NCBI GenBank assembly: GCA_049323835.1
Contig: JBMOOJ010000103.1
Location: 11,064 to 75,063 of the forward strand
DNA: 64,000 nucleotides
Source: SG-bin9 sp049323835
Lineage (GTDB): Bacteria; Pseudomonadota; Alphaproteobacteria; Rhizobiales; Xanthobacteraceae
Direction of reading: 5' to 3'
Translations under genes and position numbers: made by a program
The notes under the pieces: model-generated
Told to the model about the DNA's origin: nothing
The model's database searches: none
What the model saw: only the letters and a program-made list of their open reading frames with translations
In this document: positions 43,820 through 53,141 of the stretch, piece by piece
Numbering within the stretch: position 1 is the first letter of the stretch
Layout: every line of letters begins with the position of its first letter

Positions 43820-44542
43820 ATGCCCCTCCGACCTTCCACCGCCATGGTTCTTGCCGCCGGTCTTGGCGTGCGGATGCGGCCGCTGACCAACACCAGGCCG
43901 AAGCCGCTGGTGCCCGTCGCCGGCAAGACGCTGCTCGATCACGGACTCGACAAGCTTGCCGAGGCCGGGGTGCAGAAAGCCGTGGTCAACGTTCACTATC
44001 TGCCGGATCAGATCATTTCTCATGTCGCCGGCCGCAAGCAGCCGCGCATCGTCATTTCCGATGAACGCGATGTGATTCTCGGCACCGGCGGCGCCGTGGT
44101 CCGCGCCCTGCCTGAGCTCGGCGACACGCCGTTCTATCATCTCAATGCCGACACCATGTGGATCGACGGCGTCTGCTCGAACCTCACGCGGCTGGCGGAT
44201 TCGTTCGATCCCGCGCGGATGGACATCCTGCTGCTGATGGCCCCGACGGCGGGCAGCATCGGCTATTCCGGCAGCGGCGACTATGCAATGCTGCCGGACG
44301 GAACGTTGCGCCGGCGCAAGGAGCGCGAAGTCGTCCCGTTCGTCTACGCTGGCGCCGCGATCATGTCGCCGGCGATTTTCGCCGACGCGCCGGAAGGCGA
44401 GTTCTCGCTGACGAAGAATTTCGATCGCGCCAACGGACAGGGACGCCTGTTCGGCCTGCGCCTCGACGGCACCTGGATGCATGTCGGCACGCCCGATGCG
44501 GTGCAGGCGGCGGAACGGGCATTTCTCGCCAGTGTGGCCTGA
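43820..44542 (+). CDS. MurU-like nucleotidyltransferase
   Basis: The 240-residue NTP-transferase has AAGLGVRMRPLTNTRPKPLVPV (shown in two parts: AAGLGVRMRPL and TNTRPKPLVPV) at about 11-32, the GTGGAVVRAL loop and the HLNADTMWIDG metal motif. It matches MurU, which joins MurNAc-1-phosphate to UMP in the AmgK-MurU cell-wall recycling route, and it follows the AmgK-like gene after a PilZ gene. Related sugar-nucleotide pyrophosphorylases cannot be excluded. ATG 43820 is chosen where the family domain begins. Confidence 0.85.
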   Translation: MPLRPSTAMVLAAGLGVRMRPLTNTRPKPLVPVAGKTLLDHGLDKLAEAGVQKAVVNVHYLPDQIISHVAGRKQPRIVISDERDVILGTGGAVVRALPELGDTPFYHLNADTMWIDGVCSNLTRLADSFDPARMDILLLMAPTAGSIGYSGSGDYAMLPDGTLRRRKEREVVPFVYAGAAIMSPAIFADAPEGEFSLTKNFDRANGQGRLFGLRLDGTWMHVGTPDAVQAAERAFLASVA

Positions 44543-44551
44543 CATTTGTTT

Positions 44552-44600
44552 GAGCATGATCCTGTCGGAAAGCCGCTTCACACTTTTCCGGATCATGCTC
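44552..44600. repeat. Palindromic interspersed repeat, family D, copy 2
   Basis: GAGCATGATC (44552-44561) and GATCATGCTC (44591-44600) flank CTGTCGGAAAG and CTTTTCCG. It is the reverse complement of the copy after dut and again lies 9 nt after a gene end. Confidence 0.8.
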
Positions 44601-44665
44601 TGGCGCGACTCCCGCTGCTCTCTGTCCCGTGACATGATGCGGCCCGATCCCGAATCAGGCCCGCC

Positions 44666-47600
44666 ATGCGCGTTTTCAACGCTCCCGCTTCTGCGCCGTT
44701 TCTTGCGACCGTCATTGCGGCGCTGATCGACGGCGTGCTCGTCGAGGGCTTCGAGGCGCGTGCGAATCCGGAACGGCTCGCGGAAGCAACGATCTATCTG
44801 CCGACCCAACGCGCCGCGCGCATGGTGCGCGACGTGTTTCTCGACGTGCTCGGTGCAAGGGCCGTGGTGCTGCCGCGTATCGTCGTTCTTAACGATATCG
44901 ACGAAGACGAGATCGCGTTTGCCGAAGCGGCGGCTTCCCCGGCCGGTGGCGAAGGCGCCCTGAACCTGCCGCCGGCCCTCGGCGGCATGGAGCGGCGGCT
45001 GCTGCTGGCGAAGCTTGTCGCCGCGTGGGCATCGCGGTTGCCGGTGCGCGCCGGCGAGCCGCCGCTCGTGGCCAGCGGCCCGGCGCAAATTCTCGCCCTC
45101 GCCGACGATCTTGCGCGCCTGATGGACGATATGGCGACGCGCGAGGTCGACTGGAGGGCGCTCGACAGTCTTCCGCCGAGCGATTTCGACGAATACTGGC
45201 AGCTGACGCTGAAATTCGTGAACATCGCACGCGAGTATTGGCCTGAAGCATTGAAGCAGCTCGGCCGGATCGAGCCGGCCTTGCGCCGTGACCTTCTGAT
45301 CGCCGCCGAAGCCGAACGGCTGAAGGCGCACGGCAAGGGGCCGGTAATCGCGGCCGGGTCCACCGGCTCGATGCCGGCAACCGCGAAATTCCTGCATGCC
45401 ATCGCCAGCCTTCCGAACGGCGCGGTGGTGCTGCCGGGGCTCGACACCGATCTCGATGAAGACGCATGGCGCGCGATCGGCAATACGGACGGTGACGACG
45501 GACACCCGACCGCACCGGCATCGAGCCATCCGCAATTCGCGCTGCACGCATTGCTCGATCGCTTCGGGTTGTCCCGAAGGGATGTGATCCCGCTTTGCGA
45601 ACCCGCACCGCACGGACGCGAGCTGCTGACATCGGAAGCGATGCGCCCGTCGGACGCGACCGCGCGCTGGCATCAGCGGCTGGCGGAGCCGGAGGTGAAC
45701 GCGCGTCTCTCGCAGAGCTTGCAATCGCTCGCCGTCGTCGAGGCACCGAGCTCCGAGATGGAAGCGCTCGCGATCGCCGTCGCCATGCGCGAAGCGGTTG
45801 CCGAGAATCGCGCGGCCGCGCTGGTCACGCCCGACCGCACGCTGGCGCGGCGCGTCATGGCCGCACTGGGGCGCTGGAACCTCGCCTTCGACGATTCGGG
45901 CGGTGAATCGCTGATGGATACGCCCGCCGGGCTGTTCGCGCGCCTCGCCGCCGCGACGGTGGCGGAGCAATGCGCCCCGCCTGAACTCCTTGCACTGCTG
46001 AAACATCCGCTGTTCCGGCTCGGCCGCGCGGCAGGCGGATGGCGCACGGCGATCGAGGCGCTCGAGATCGCGCTTCTGCGCGGCCCACGTCCGGCTGCGA
46101 AAAGCGAAGGTCTGGCGCGCGATTTCGCGATCTTCCGCGGCGAGTGGACGAAGCTGAAGGCAAAGCAACCCTCACTGCTGCATGCAGCCGAACCGGGCGC
46201 GAGGCTGCGCGAGCATGAACTCGACGCCGCGCAGCAGCTGATCGCGGCGCTGCGCGAAGCGCTCGCACCCCTTGAAGGCATTCCCGACAATCGCCCGCAC
46301 GATTTTGTGGCATACGTTGCCGCGCACCGGCTGACGATCGAGGCGCTGACGCTGGATGGCGCGAGCGGCATTGCCGCCTACGAAGGCGATGACGGCGAGT
46401 GCCTTGCGGCGGTATTCGACGACCTTGCCGGCATCGGCAGCGAAAGCACCTCCGGCGCGCTTCTGACCTCGCCTGGCGATTACCCCGACCTGTTCCAGAC
46501 CGCATTCGCCGATCGCGTCGTGCGCCAGCGGCAGCTTCCCGGTGCACTGCTGCGCATCTACGGCCCGCTGGAAGCACGCCTGACGCACTGCGATCGCGTG
46601 ATCCTCGGCGGATTGATCGAGGGCATCTGGCCGCCCGCACCGCGCAACGATCCCTGGCTCAGCCGCCCGATGCGTCAGCAGCTGGGCCTCGATCTGCCGG
46701 AGCGGCGCATCGGCCTTGCGGCGCACGACGTCGCGCAGCTGCTCGGCGCGCCCGACGTGATCCTCACTTACGCGGCCAAGAGCGGCGGCACACCTGCCGT
46801 CGCTTCGCGCTTCCTGCATCGCCTCGAAGCGGTCGCGGGCGCCGAGCGCTGGGCAATGGTCAAGCAACGTGGCGAAAGATATCTGCATTACGCGGAAGCG
46901 CTCGACCGTCCGATAGAGCCCCCGAAGCCTTGCCCGCAACCGCAGCCGAAGCCGCCGCGCGGCATGCGGCCGACCCGCATGTCGGTGACCGAGATCGAGG
47001 ACTGGCTGCGCGATCCCTACACGATCTACGCACGGCACATCCTCAAGCTGCGCCCGCTCGATCCGGTCGATATGCCGCCTTCCGCCGCTGATCGCGGATC
47101 GGCGATCCACGCAGCGCTCGGCGAATTCGCGAAAGCGTATCCCAGCGAACTGCCGGACGATATCGAGCGGCGGCTGCGGGAGATCGGACAGGAGCATTTT
47201 GCCCCGCTGATGGATCGGCCGGAAGCGCGCGCATTGTGGTGGCCGCGTTATCTGCGCGTCATCGGCTGGCTTGCGAACTGGGAGCGCGAGCGCCGCCGCG
47301 ACATCGCGTCGATCGAGGCCGAAATCCTGGGCCAGCTTTCGATCCCGGCCGGCGAACGGACATTCCTGCTGACGGGTCGCGCCGACCGGATCGAGCGGCG
47401 CACGGACGGCAGCTTTGCGATCATTGACTACAAGACCGGCACCCCGCCGACCGATCCGCAGGTGCGGGCAGGCCTCGCACCACAGCTCACGCTCGAAGCC
47501 GCGATCCTGCGCCGCGGCGGCTTCGAGGGAATTCCTGCGAACAGCAGTGTCAGTGAGGTCGCCTATGTCAGGGTGAGCGGGAACAATCCGCCGGGTCTTC

Positions 47601-47818
47601 ATCGCGCCGTCGATTTCGGCGAGGGCAAGACGATCGTCACGCCTGATGCCGCTGCCGACGATGCACTCCAGAAGCTGAGCGAGGTCATCATCGCGTTCGA
47701 GGACGAAGCGCAGCCTTATGTCTCGCTCAGCCTGCCGATGTGGAAGAGCAGGTACGGCGTCTACGACGATCTCGCGCGGGTCCGCGAATGGGCTCTCATC
47801 GGCGAGGAGGACGAATGA
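44666..47818 (+). CDS. addB: AddB, double-strand break repair helicase-nuclease subunit
   Basis: The 1050-residue protein is of the alphaproteobacterial AddB type. An N-terminal helicase-like region lacks a clear Walker A (YLPTQRAARMVRD near 40), and a C-terminal RecB-family nuclease domain (about 775-1035) holds RADRIERRTDGS and IIDYKTG with the catalytic Asp and Lys. With AddA it forms the AddAB complex that resects double-strand ends for RecA. It lies directly upstream of addA and overlaps it by 4 nt. Confidence 0.93.
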   Translation: MRVFNAPASAPFLATVIAALIDGVLVEGFEARANPERLAEATIYLPTQRAARMVRDVFLDVLGARAVVLPRIVVLNDIDEDEIAFAEAAASPAGGEGALNLPPALGGMERRLLLAKLVAAWASRLPVRAGEPPLVASGPAQILALADDLARLMDDMATREVDWRALDSLPPSDFDEYWQLTLKFVNIAREYWPEALKQLGRIEPALRRDLLIAAEAERLKAHGKGPVIAAGSTGSMPATAKFLHAIASLPNGAVVLPGLDTDLDEDAWRAIGNTDGDDGHPTAPASSHPQFALHALLDRFGLSRRDVIPLCEPAPHGRELLTSEAMRPSDATARWHQRLAEPEVNARLSQSLQSLAVVEAPSSEMEALAIAVAMREAVAENRAAALVTPDRTLARRVMAALGRWNLAFDDSGGESLMDTPAGLFARLAAATVAEQCAPPELLALLKHPLFRLGRAAGGWRTAIEALEIALLRGPRPAAKSEGLARDFAIFRGEWTKLKAKQPSLLHAAEPGARLREHELDAAQQLIAALREALAPLEGIPDNRPHDFVAYVAAHRLTIEALTLDGASGIAAYEGDDGECLAAVFDDLAGIGSESTSGALLTSPGDYPDLFQTAFADRVVRQRQLPGALLRIYGPLEARLTHCDRVILGGLIEGIWPPAPRNDPWLSRPMRQQLGLDLPERRIGLAAHDVAQLLGAPDVILTYAAKSGGTPAVASRFLHRLEAVAGAERWAMVKQRGERYLHYAEALDRPIEPPKPCPQPQPKPPRGMRPTRMSVTEIEDWLRDPYTIYARHILKLRPLDPVDMPPSAADRGSAIHAALGEFAKAYPSELPDDIERRLREIGQEHFAPLMDRPEARALWWPRYLRVIGWLANWERERRRDIASIEAEILGQLSIPAGERTFLLTGRADRIERRTDGSFAIIDYKTGTPPTDPQVRAGLAPQLTLEAAILRRGGFEGIPANSSVSEVAYVRVSGNNPPGLHRAVDFGEGKTIVTPDAAADDALQKLSEVIIAFEDEAQPYVSLSLPMWKSRYGVYDDLARVREWALIGEEDE

Positions 47819-50800
47819 GCACCGCGCTCCCGGCGATCCCGCCCCGGGCGACCGATGCGCAGACACGCGCGTCCGATCCCGCGACGTCCGCGTTCGTGTC
47901 CGCCAACGCCGGCTCCGGCAAAACCCACGTGCTGGTGCAGCGCGTGGTGCGGCTGTTGCTGGCAGGTGTCCCGCCGGCAAAGATTCTCTGCATCACCTTC
48001 ACGAAGGCCGCAGCCGCGAACATGGCGCAGCGCGTCTTCGCCACGCTCGGCGAATGGGTCGCGCTCGATGACACCGCGCTCGACAAGGCGCTGCAGAAAT
48101 CCGGCATCGCGCGGCCGACCGGCCAGATTCGCACGCAGGCGCGCAAACTGTTCGCCAGCGCGCTGGAGACGCCGGGTGGGCTGAAGGTGCAGACCATCCA
48201 TGCGCTCTGTACGCGGCTGCTGCAACAGTTTCCGTTCGAGGCCAACGTGCCGGCGCGCTTTGCGGTGCTCGACGAGCGCGACCAGACCGAAATGATGGAG
48301 CGCGCCCGCTTGCAGGTGCTGCTCGACGCAGCCGCGCAGCCCGACAGCGTTTCAGGCAAGGCCTTGCGCGTCGCGATGGCGGGCGCCGCCGACATCATCT
48401 TCAAGGATGTCGTCAATGAAGCGGTGCTGAGCCGCGACAAGATGCTGGAATGGATCGAGCGCACCGGCAGCATCGACGCAGCCATGAACGAGCTGTCAGC
48501 AGCGCTCGGTATCGCTCCCGATCTCAGCATCAGCGATATCGAAGCGGAGATCGTCGACGGCCCGCATCTGCCGCGCAAGGATTGGCTGGATGTTGCTGCG
48601 GTCCTTGCTGCGGGAAAGGATAGCGACGTCGACCAGGCTGCCCGCCTGCGAAATGCGTCAACTCTAACGGGCCCCACGCAAGTCGATGCTTATCTTACTG
48701 TCTTCCTGACAACTACCGACCTGACTTTCAGAAGCCGTATCGTTACGTCCGGGGTCAGTAAGCCGCGGCCAGACGTTGCGGCGGCGTTTGACGCGGAGAA
48801 GGCCCGCCTGGGCCCCCTGCTCGACCGCCGCCGCGCCGCGATCATGCGCGAGCGCACGCATGCGTTGCTGGTGATCGCGACCGCCGTCGCGGACAACTAC
48901 AGGCGCGACAAGCAGGCCCGCGCCGCGCTCGACTATGACGATCTGATCGACCGCACGCTGGCGATGCTGGAGCGCACGTCGGCCGGATGGGTGCACTACA
49001 AGCTCGATCGCGGCATCGACCATGTGCTGATCGACGAGGCGCAGGACACGAGTCCCGCCCAGTGGGACATCATCTCCCGCATGATCGGCGATTTTACGAG
49101 CGGCGCCGGCGCACGACAGTCCAAGCGGACGATCTTCGCGGTCGGCGACGAGAAGCAATCAATCTTTTCGTTTCAGGGCGCGGTGCCACAGGAGTTCGAC
49201 CTGCGGCGGCGGCGGCTCGCTGCCGCGTTCAGGGATGCGGAGCTGCCGTTCGAAAGAATTCTGCTCAACTATTCGTTCCGCTCAGGCCTCTCGATCCTCA
49301 ACGGCGTCGACGCGGTGTTTCGCGAGCCGGACAAATACGCCAGCATCCACGCGATCGAGAACGACCGCCCGGTCCACGAGGCGTTGCCCGGCGCCGCACC
49401 GGCCATCATCGAGCTGTGGGACTGTCAGGATCCGCCGGCCAAGAACACGGCGCAGGGCTGGCGTGCGCCGTTCGACGCCGTGTCGCGGACAAATCCCGAG
49501 GCCGTGCTCGCCGACCGCATCCAGCGCGAAATCGCCGGCCTGATCGCCCGCGGCGAACGGACCGGCAGTCGCGGAAAACGGCGCAAGCTGTCCTACGGCG
49601 ACATGCTCGTGCTGGTCCGGCGGCGCGGAAAGGCGTTCGACGCCGTCATCAAGGCGCTGAAACATGCCGGCATCCCGGTCGCCGGTGCTGACCGTCTCAA
49701 GCTCACCGAGCATATCGCCGTGATCGACCTGATGTCGCTCGGCGATGCGCTTCTCCTGCACCACGACGATCTGGCGCTGGCGGTGGCGCTGAAAAGTCCG
49801 ATCTTCGGCTTCGACGAGGATCAGCTGTTCGCGCTCGCGCACGACCGGAAAGGCTCGCTGCGCAATGCGCTGCGCGCGAAGGCCGCGGACGGCGAACCAT
49901 TCGCCAGCGCCGAGCGCCGTCTCAAGGCCTGCGAGGAGCGCGCGGCGGATTCTCCCTTCACGTTCTACGCATGGCTGCTTGGCGCGGATCGCGGCCGCGC
50001 GCGCATGCTGGAACGGCTCGGCACCGAGGCCAACGACGCGATCGACGAATTCCTCGAACTCGCGCTGACGTTCGAACGGAGGCATCCGGCGTCGTTGCAG
50101 ACATTCCTCGCGTGGCTGCGCGCCGCCGACACCGACGTAAAGCGCGACATGGAGCTGGCCCGCGACGAGGTGCGGGTGATGACGGTGCATGGCGCCAAGG
50201 GGCTGGAAGCGCCGGTCGTGTTTCTGGCCGACACGACGGCGACGCCTGTCGAGACGCAACGGCTGCATCTGCTGCGACTGACGAGCGGCAATGCTGCGCC
50301 CGGCGCCGCCGGCATGATGGTGTGGGCCGGCAAGAAGATCGATGACCCTGCCGCTGCGGCCGCCGCACGTGCGGTCATGCAGGACGAGACCAACGACGAA
50401 TATCGCCGGCTGCTCTACGTGGCGATGACACGCGCCGCCGATCGTCTCATCGTCGGCGGCTGCAAGCCAGGCAATCGCAAGGACGTCCTCGACAAGTCGT
50501 GGTACGCGATGATCCGTGACGGCCTGAAGCAGGCCGGTCTCACCGAAACATCCGTCGAAACCAGGGACGGCGTGGTGCTGCGTTACACAAAGCCGATCGA
50601 CTGGGCCGACAGCGAGCCGGCTGAAAGCGCTGGACCGGACTCGCAACCGCTCGTGCTGCCGGACTGGCTTGGGGCGGCGGCACCACGCGATCCTCCGTCA
50701 CCCGCGCCGCTCAGGCCCTCGCAATCCGGGGACGGCCGCAAAAATGCGCCAGCCGCATTGCGTGAAGAGCGCGCGCGATCTCTTCAGCGCGGCACGCTGG

Positions 50801-51294
50801 TGCATCGCCTGCTGCAATCGCTGCCCGACATTCCGCGCGAGCGGCGGCGCGATGCCGCAATCCGCTTTCTCGCGCGCAATGCTGACGGCTGGAGCGAGCC
50901 CGAGCGAGATGCGCTCGCAGCTCAAGTGATCGCATTGATGGACGACCCACGTTTCGCGCACGTGTTCGCGGAAGGAAGCCGCGCCGAGGTTCCCATCGCC
51001 GGGCGATTGCCGGAATTGTCTAATGCCCCGGTGTCCGGCCAGATCGATCGGTTGCTGATCGCGCCGGACCAGATCTGGATCGTCGACTTCAAGACCAATG
51101 CGACCGCGCCCCGGCGGCCCGGCGAGGTTCCGCAAGCCTACGTCCGCCAGCTGGCGCTGTACCGCCGGGTGCTTGCCCTGGCCTACCCGGGCCGGTTGAT
51201 CCGGGCCGCGCTCCTGTGGACGGAAATCCCGGAAATCATGGAGATTCCAGCTCCAGACCTCGATCAGGCGATGGCCGCTCTCATCTCTTCGTGA
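47815..51294 (+). CDS. addA: AddA, double-strand break repair helicase-nuclease subunit
   Basis: The 1159-residue UvrD-like helicase has Walker A ANAGSGKTHVL (near 30-40), motif Ia ITFTKAAAANMA and motif II VLIDEAQDTS. QSIFSFQGA, MTVHGAKGLEAPVVF and RRLLYVAMTRA are further helicase motifs. A C-terminal RecB-like nuclease domain contains GQIDRLL and IVDFKTN. AddAB unwinds and degrades DNA from breaks. The ATG at 47815 overlaps the addB stop and has GAGGAGGA upstream; an earlier in-frame region lies within addB. Confidence 0.95.
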   Translation: MSTALPAIPPRATDAQTRASDPATSAFVSANAGSGKTHVLVQRVVRLLLAGVPPAKILCITFTKAAAANMAQRVFATLGEWVALDDTALDKALQKSGIARPTGQIRTQARKLFASALETPGGLKVQTIHALCTRLLQQFPFEANVPARFAVLDERDQTEMMERARLQVLLDAAAQPDSVSGKALRVAMAGAADIIFKDVVNEAVLSRDKMLEWIERTGSIDAAMNELSAALGIAPDLSISDIEAEIVDGPHLPRKDWLDVAAVLAAGKDSDVDQAARLRNASTLTGPTQVDAYLTVFLTTTDLTFRSRIVTSGVSKPRPDVAAAFDAEKARLGPLLDRRRAAIMRERTHALLVIATAVADNYRRDKQARAALDYDDLIDRTLAMLERTSAGWVHYKLDRGIDHVLIDEAQDTSPAQWDIISRMIGDFTSGAGARQSKRTIFAVGDEKQSIFSFQGAVPQEFDLRRRRLAAAFRDAELPFERILLNYSFRSGLSILNGVDAVFREPDKYASIHAIENDRPVHEALPGAAPAIIELWDCQDPPAKNTAQGWRAPFDAVSRTNPEAVLADRIQREIAGLIARGERTGSRGKRRKLSYGDMLVLVRRRGKAFDAVIKALKHAGIPVAGADRLKLTEHIAVIDLMSLGDALLLHHDDLALAVALKSPIFGFDEDQLFALAHDRKGSLRNALRAKAADGEPFASAERRLKACEERAADSPFTFYAWLLGADRGRARMLERLGTEANDAIDEFLELALTFERRHPASLQTFLAWLRAADTDVKRDMELARDEVRVMTVHGAKGLEAPVVFLADTTATPVETQRLHLLRLTSGNAAPGAAGMMVWAGKKIDDPAAAAAARAVMQDETNDEYRRLLYVAMTRAADRLIVGGCKPGNRKDVLDKSWYAMIRDGLKQAGLTETSVETRDGVVLRYTKPIDWADSEPAESAGPDSQPLVLPDWLGAAAPRDPPSPAPLRPSQSGDGRKNAPAALREERARSLQRGTLVHRLLQSLPDIPRERRRDAAIRFLARNADGWSEPERDALAAQVIALMDDPRFAHVFAEGSRAEVPIAGRLPELSNAPVSGQIDRLLIAPDQIWIVDFKTNATAPRRPGEVPQAYVRQLALYRRVLALAYPGRLIRAALLWTEIPEIMEIPAPDLDQAMAALISS

Positions 51295-51393
51295 CAGCCG
51301 CTTGACCCGGCAACGGGGCGTTCATACGTTCGATGCAGTCTCTCGCGGGGCGATTCCTGCCCCGCTCAATCTCTTTCAGATACGAGGATCGTC

Positions 51394-51714
51394 ATGAGTG
51401 TCGGCAAGGTATCGGATGCCAGTTTTGAAGCGGAAGTCCTGAAGGCGACCGGGCCTGTCGTGGTCGATTTCTGGGCCGAGTGGTGCGGTCCCTGCCGCAT
51501 GATCGCGCCCGCGCTTGACGAGATCGCCGGCGCCATGGGCGACAAGGTGAAGATCGTCAAGCTCAACATCGACGAGAACCCGAAGACCGCGTCGAAGTAT
51601 GGCGTGATGTCGATTCCGACGCTGCTGATCTTCAAGGGCGGCGAGATGGCCTCGCGTCAGGTCGGCGCCGCGCCGAAGCAGAAGCTTCAGCAGTGGATCA
51701 CTGCTGCCGTCTGA
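51394..51714 (+). CDS. trxA: Thioredoxin TrxA
   Basis: The 106-residue protein is a classic thioredoxin: VVVDFWAEWCGPC (redox Cys31 and Cys34), NIDENPKTASKYGVMSIPTLLIF with cis-Pro, and KQKLQQW at the C-terminus. It reduces disulfides in ribonucleotide reductase and other proteins. It follows addA after about 100 nt, as in many alphaproteobacteria, and ends in a terminator shared with the convergent folC. Confidence 0.97.
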   Translation: MSVGKVSDASFEAEVLKATGPVVVDFWAEWCGPCRMIAPALDEIAGAMGDKVKIVKLNIDENPKTASKYGVMSIPTLLIFKGGEMASRQVGAAPKQKLQQWITAAV

Positions 51715-51737
51715 TCGGCGGTCGTCCTGAGTTTGTG

Positions 51738-51770
51738 AAATGGCCGGCACTGCGCCGGCCATTTCTTTTT
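51738..51770. terminator. Intrinsic terminator between trxA and folC
   Basis: AAATGGCCGGC (51738-51748) pairs perfectly with GCCGGCCATTT (51754-51764) and is followed by CTTTTT. It lies between convergent genes and may act in both directions, though the T-run favours trxA. Confidence 0.88.
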
Positions 51771-51785
51771 GGCCCGCGCCCGCAC

Positions 51786-53141
51786 CTATTGCGGCAGCGA
51801 GCCGTTCGCTGCAAGAACCGAACCGGCGAGATAGAGCGAGCCGGTGATCAGAATACGCGGTGGCGTCTCGTAGGCGAGCCGGGCCAGCGATTGCAGCGCC
51901 GCTCCCGCGCTGCCGGAGACCTCGACACGCATACCGAGCGACCGCGCGGCATCAGCCAGTACCGAGGGCAGCATCGCGTTTTCCTGATCAGGGATCGGCA
52001 CGGCGATGACATGACGGGTGAGACCTGCGAAGTTCGCAAGGAAGCCGCTCGCATCCTTGTTGGCCATCATGCCGGCGACAACGACCAGCGGGCGCGACAC
52101 CCGCTCTTCGAGATCACCGAGTGCTGCTGCAACGACGCGGCCGCCATCGGCGTTGTGACCGCCATCGAGCCAGACCTCGCTCTCCGGCGGACCCAGCGCG
52201 ACCAACGGGCCTGACGGCAGGCGCTGCATCCGCGCCGGCCACTGCGCACCGGACACGCCCATCTCAACGGCTTTTGCATTGATCGTGAACATATCGATCG
52301 CGCGCAGCGTCGCGATCGCAAGTCCCGCATTGTCGAACTGGTGCCGGCCGAACAGGCGCGGCGCGGCGAGATCGAGCAGACCGCGATCGTCCTGATAGAC
52401 GAGCCGGCCGCGCTCGACATTCACATGCCAGCTCTCGCCGCAGACGTGCAACGGCGCGCGCAAACGGTTCGCGTGCTGCTCGATGACCGCGGAAACTTCC
52501 GACACCTGATCGGCGCAAACCACCGGCACGCTCTTCTTGATGATGCCCGCCTTCTCCGCAGCGATCTTCATCAACGTATCGCCGAGGAACTCGCGATGGT
52601 CGATGCCAATCGGGGTGATGACGCTGGCAAGCGGCTTTTCGATCACGTTGGTGGCGTCGAGCCGTCCGCCAAGCCCGACTTCCAGCAGCACGGCATCCGC
52701 CGGGTGACGCGCGAACAATTCGAAAGCCGCTGCCGTCTCCATTTCGAAAACAGTGATCGGAGCGCCGCCGTTAGCGGCTTCACAATGCGCCAGCACATCG
52801 CGCAATTCATCGTCGCTGACCAGCGCGCCGCCCCCGGCCGCGCCGATGCGAAAGCGCTCGTTGATGCGCACGAGATGCGGCGAGGTGTACACGTGCACGC
52901 GCAGGCCCGCGGCCTCCAGCATCGCGCGCAGATAGGCGACCGTCGATCCCTTGCCGTTCGTACCGGCGACATGAATCACCGGCGGCAGCTTGCGCTCGGG
53001 ACGATCGAGCCGTTCGAGGATGCGCCACATCCGGTCGAGTGTGAGATCGATCCGCTTCGGATGCAGTAACGTCAGCCGCGCGAGAATATCGCCGAGCGGC
53101 GCCGACGGCTGACTTGAAGACCTGGATGCCGGAACACTCAC
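51786..53141 (-). CDS. folC: Bifunctional folylpolyglutamate synthase/dihydrofolate synthase FolC
   Basis: The 451-residue Mur-ligase-fold protein has the P-loop VIHVAGTNGKGSTVAYL (about 53-69), the SPHLVRINERF segment, LEVGLGGRLDATNV and LDGGHNADGG in the C-terminal domain. FolC adds glutamate to folates, and in bacteria also to dihydropteroate. The start is GTG 53141, overlapping the accD stop by 4 nt (GTGA), so translation is coupled to accD; an earlier in-frame stretch lies inside accD. This accD-folC pair is usual in proteobacteria. Confidence 0.95.
   Translation of the reverse strand: MSVPASRSSSQPSAPLGDILARLTLLHPKRIDLTLDRMWRILERLDRPERKLPPVIHVAGTNGKGSTVAYLRAMLEAAGLRVHVYTSPHLVRINERFRIGAAGGGALVSDDELRDVLAHCEAANGGAPITVFEMETAAAFELFARHPADAVLLEVGLGGRLDATNVIEKPLASVITPIGIDHREFLGDTLMKIAAEKAGIIKKSVPVVCADQVSEVSAVIEQHANRLRAPLHVCGESWHVNVERGRLVYQDDRGLLDLAAPRLFGRHQFDNAGLAIATLRAIDMFTINAKAVEMGVSGAQWPARMQRLPSGPLVALGPPESEVWLDGGHNADGGRVVAAALGDLEERVSRPLVVVAGMMANKDASGFLANFAGLTRHVIAVPIPDQENAMLPSVLADAARSLGMRVEVSGSAGAALQSLARLAYETPPRILITGSLYLAGSVLAANGSLPQ

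Noticed and set aside
43676..46168. 830-codon antisense frame across the MurU-like gene and addB
   Set aside because: Arg/His/Ala-rich with no recognisable motif and no start signal; it covers two well-supported genes on the other strand.
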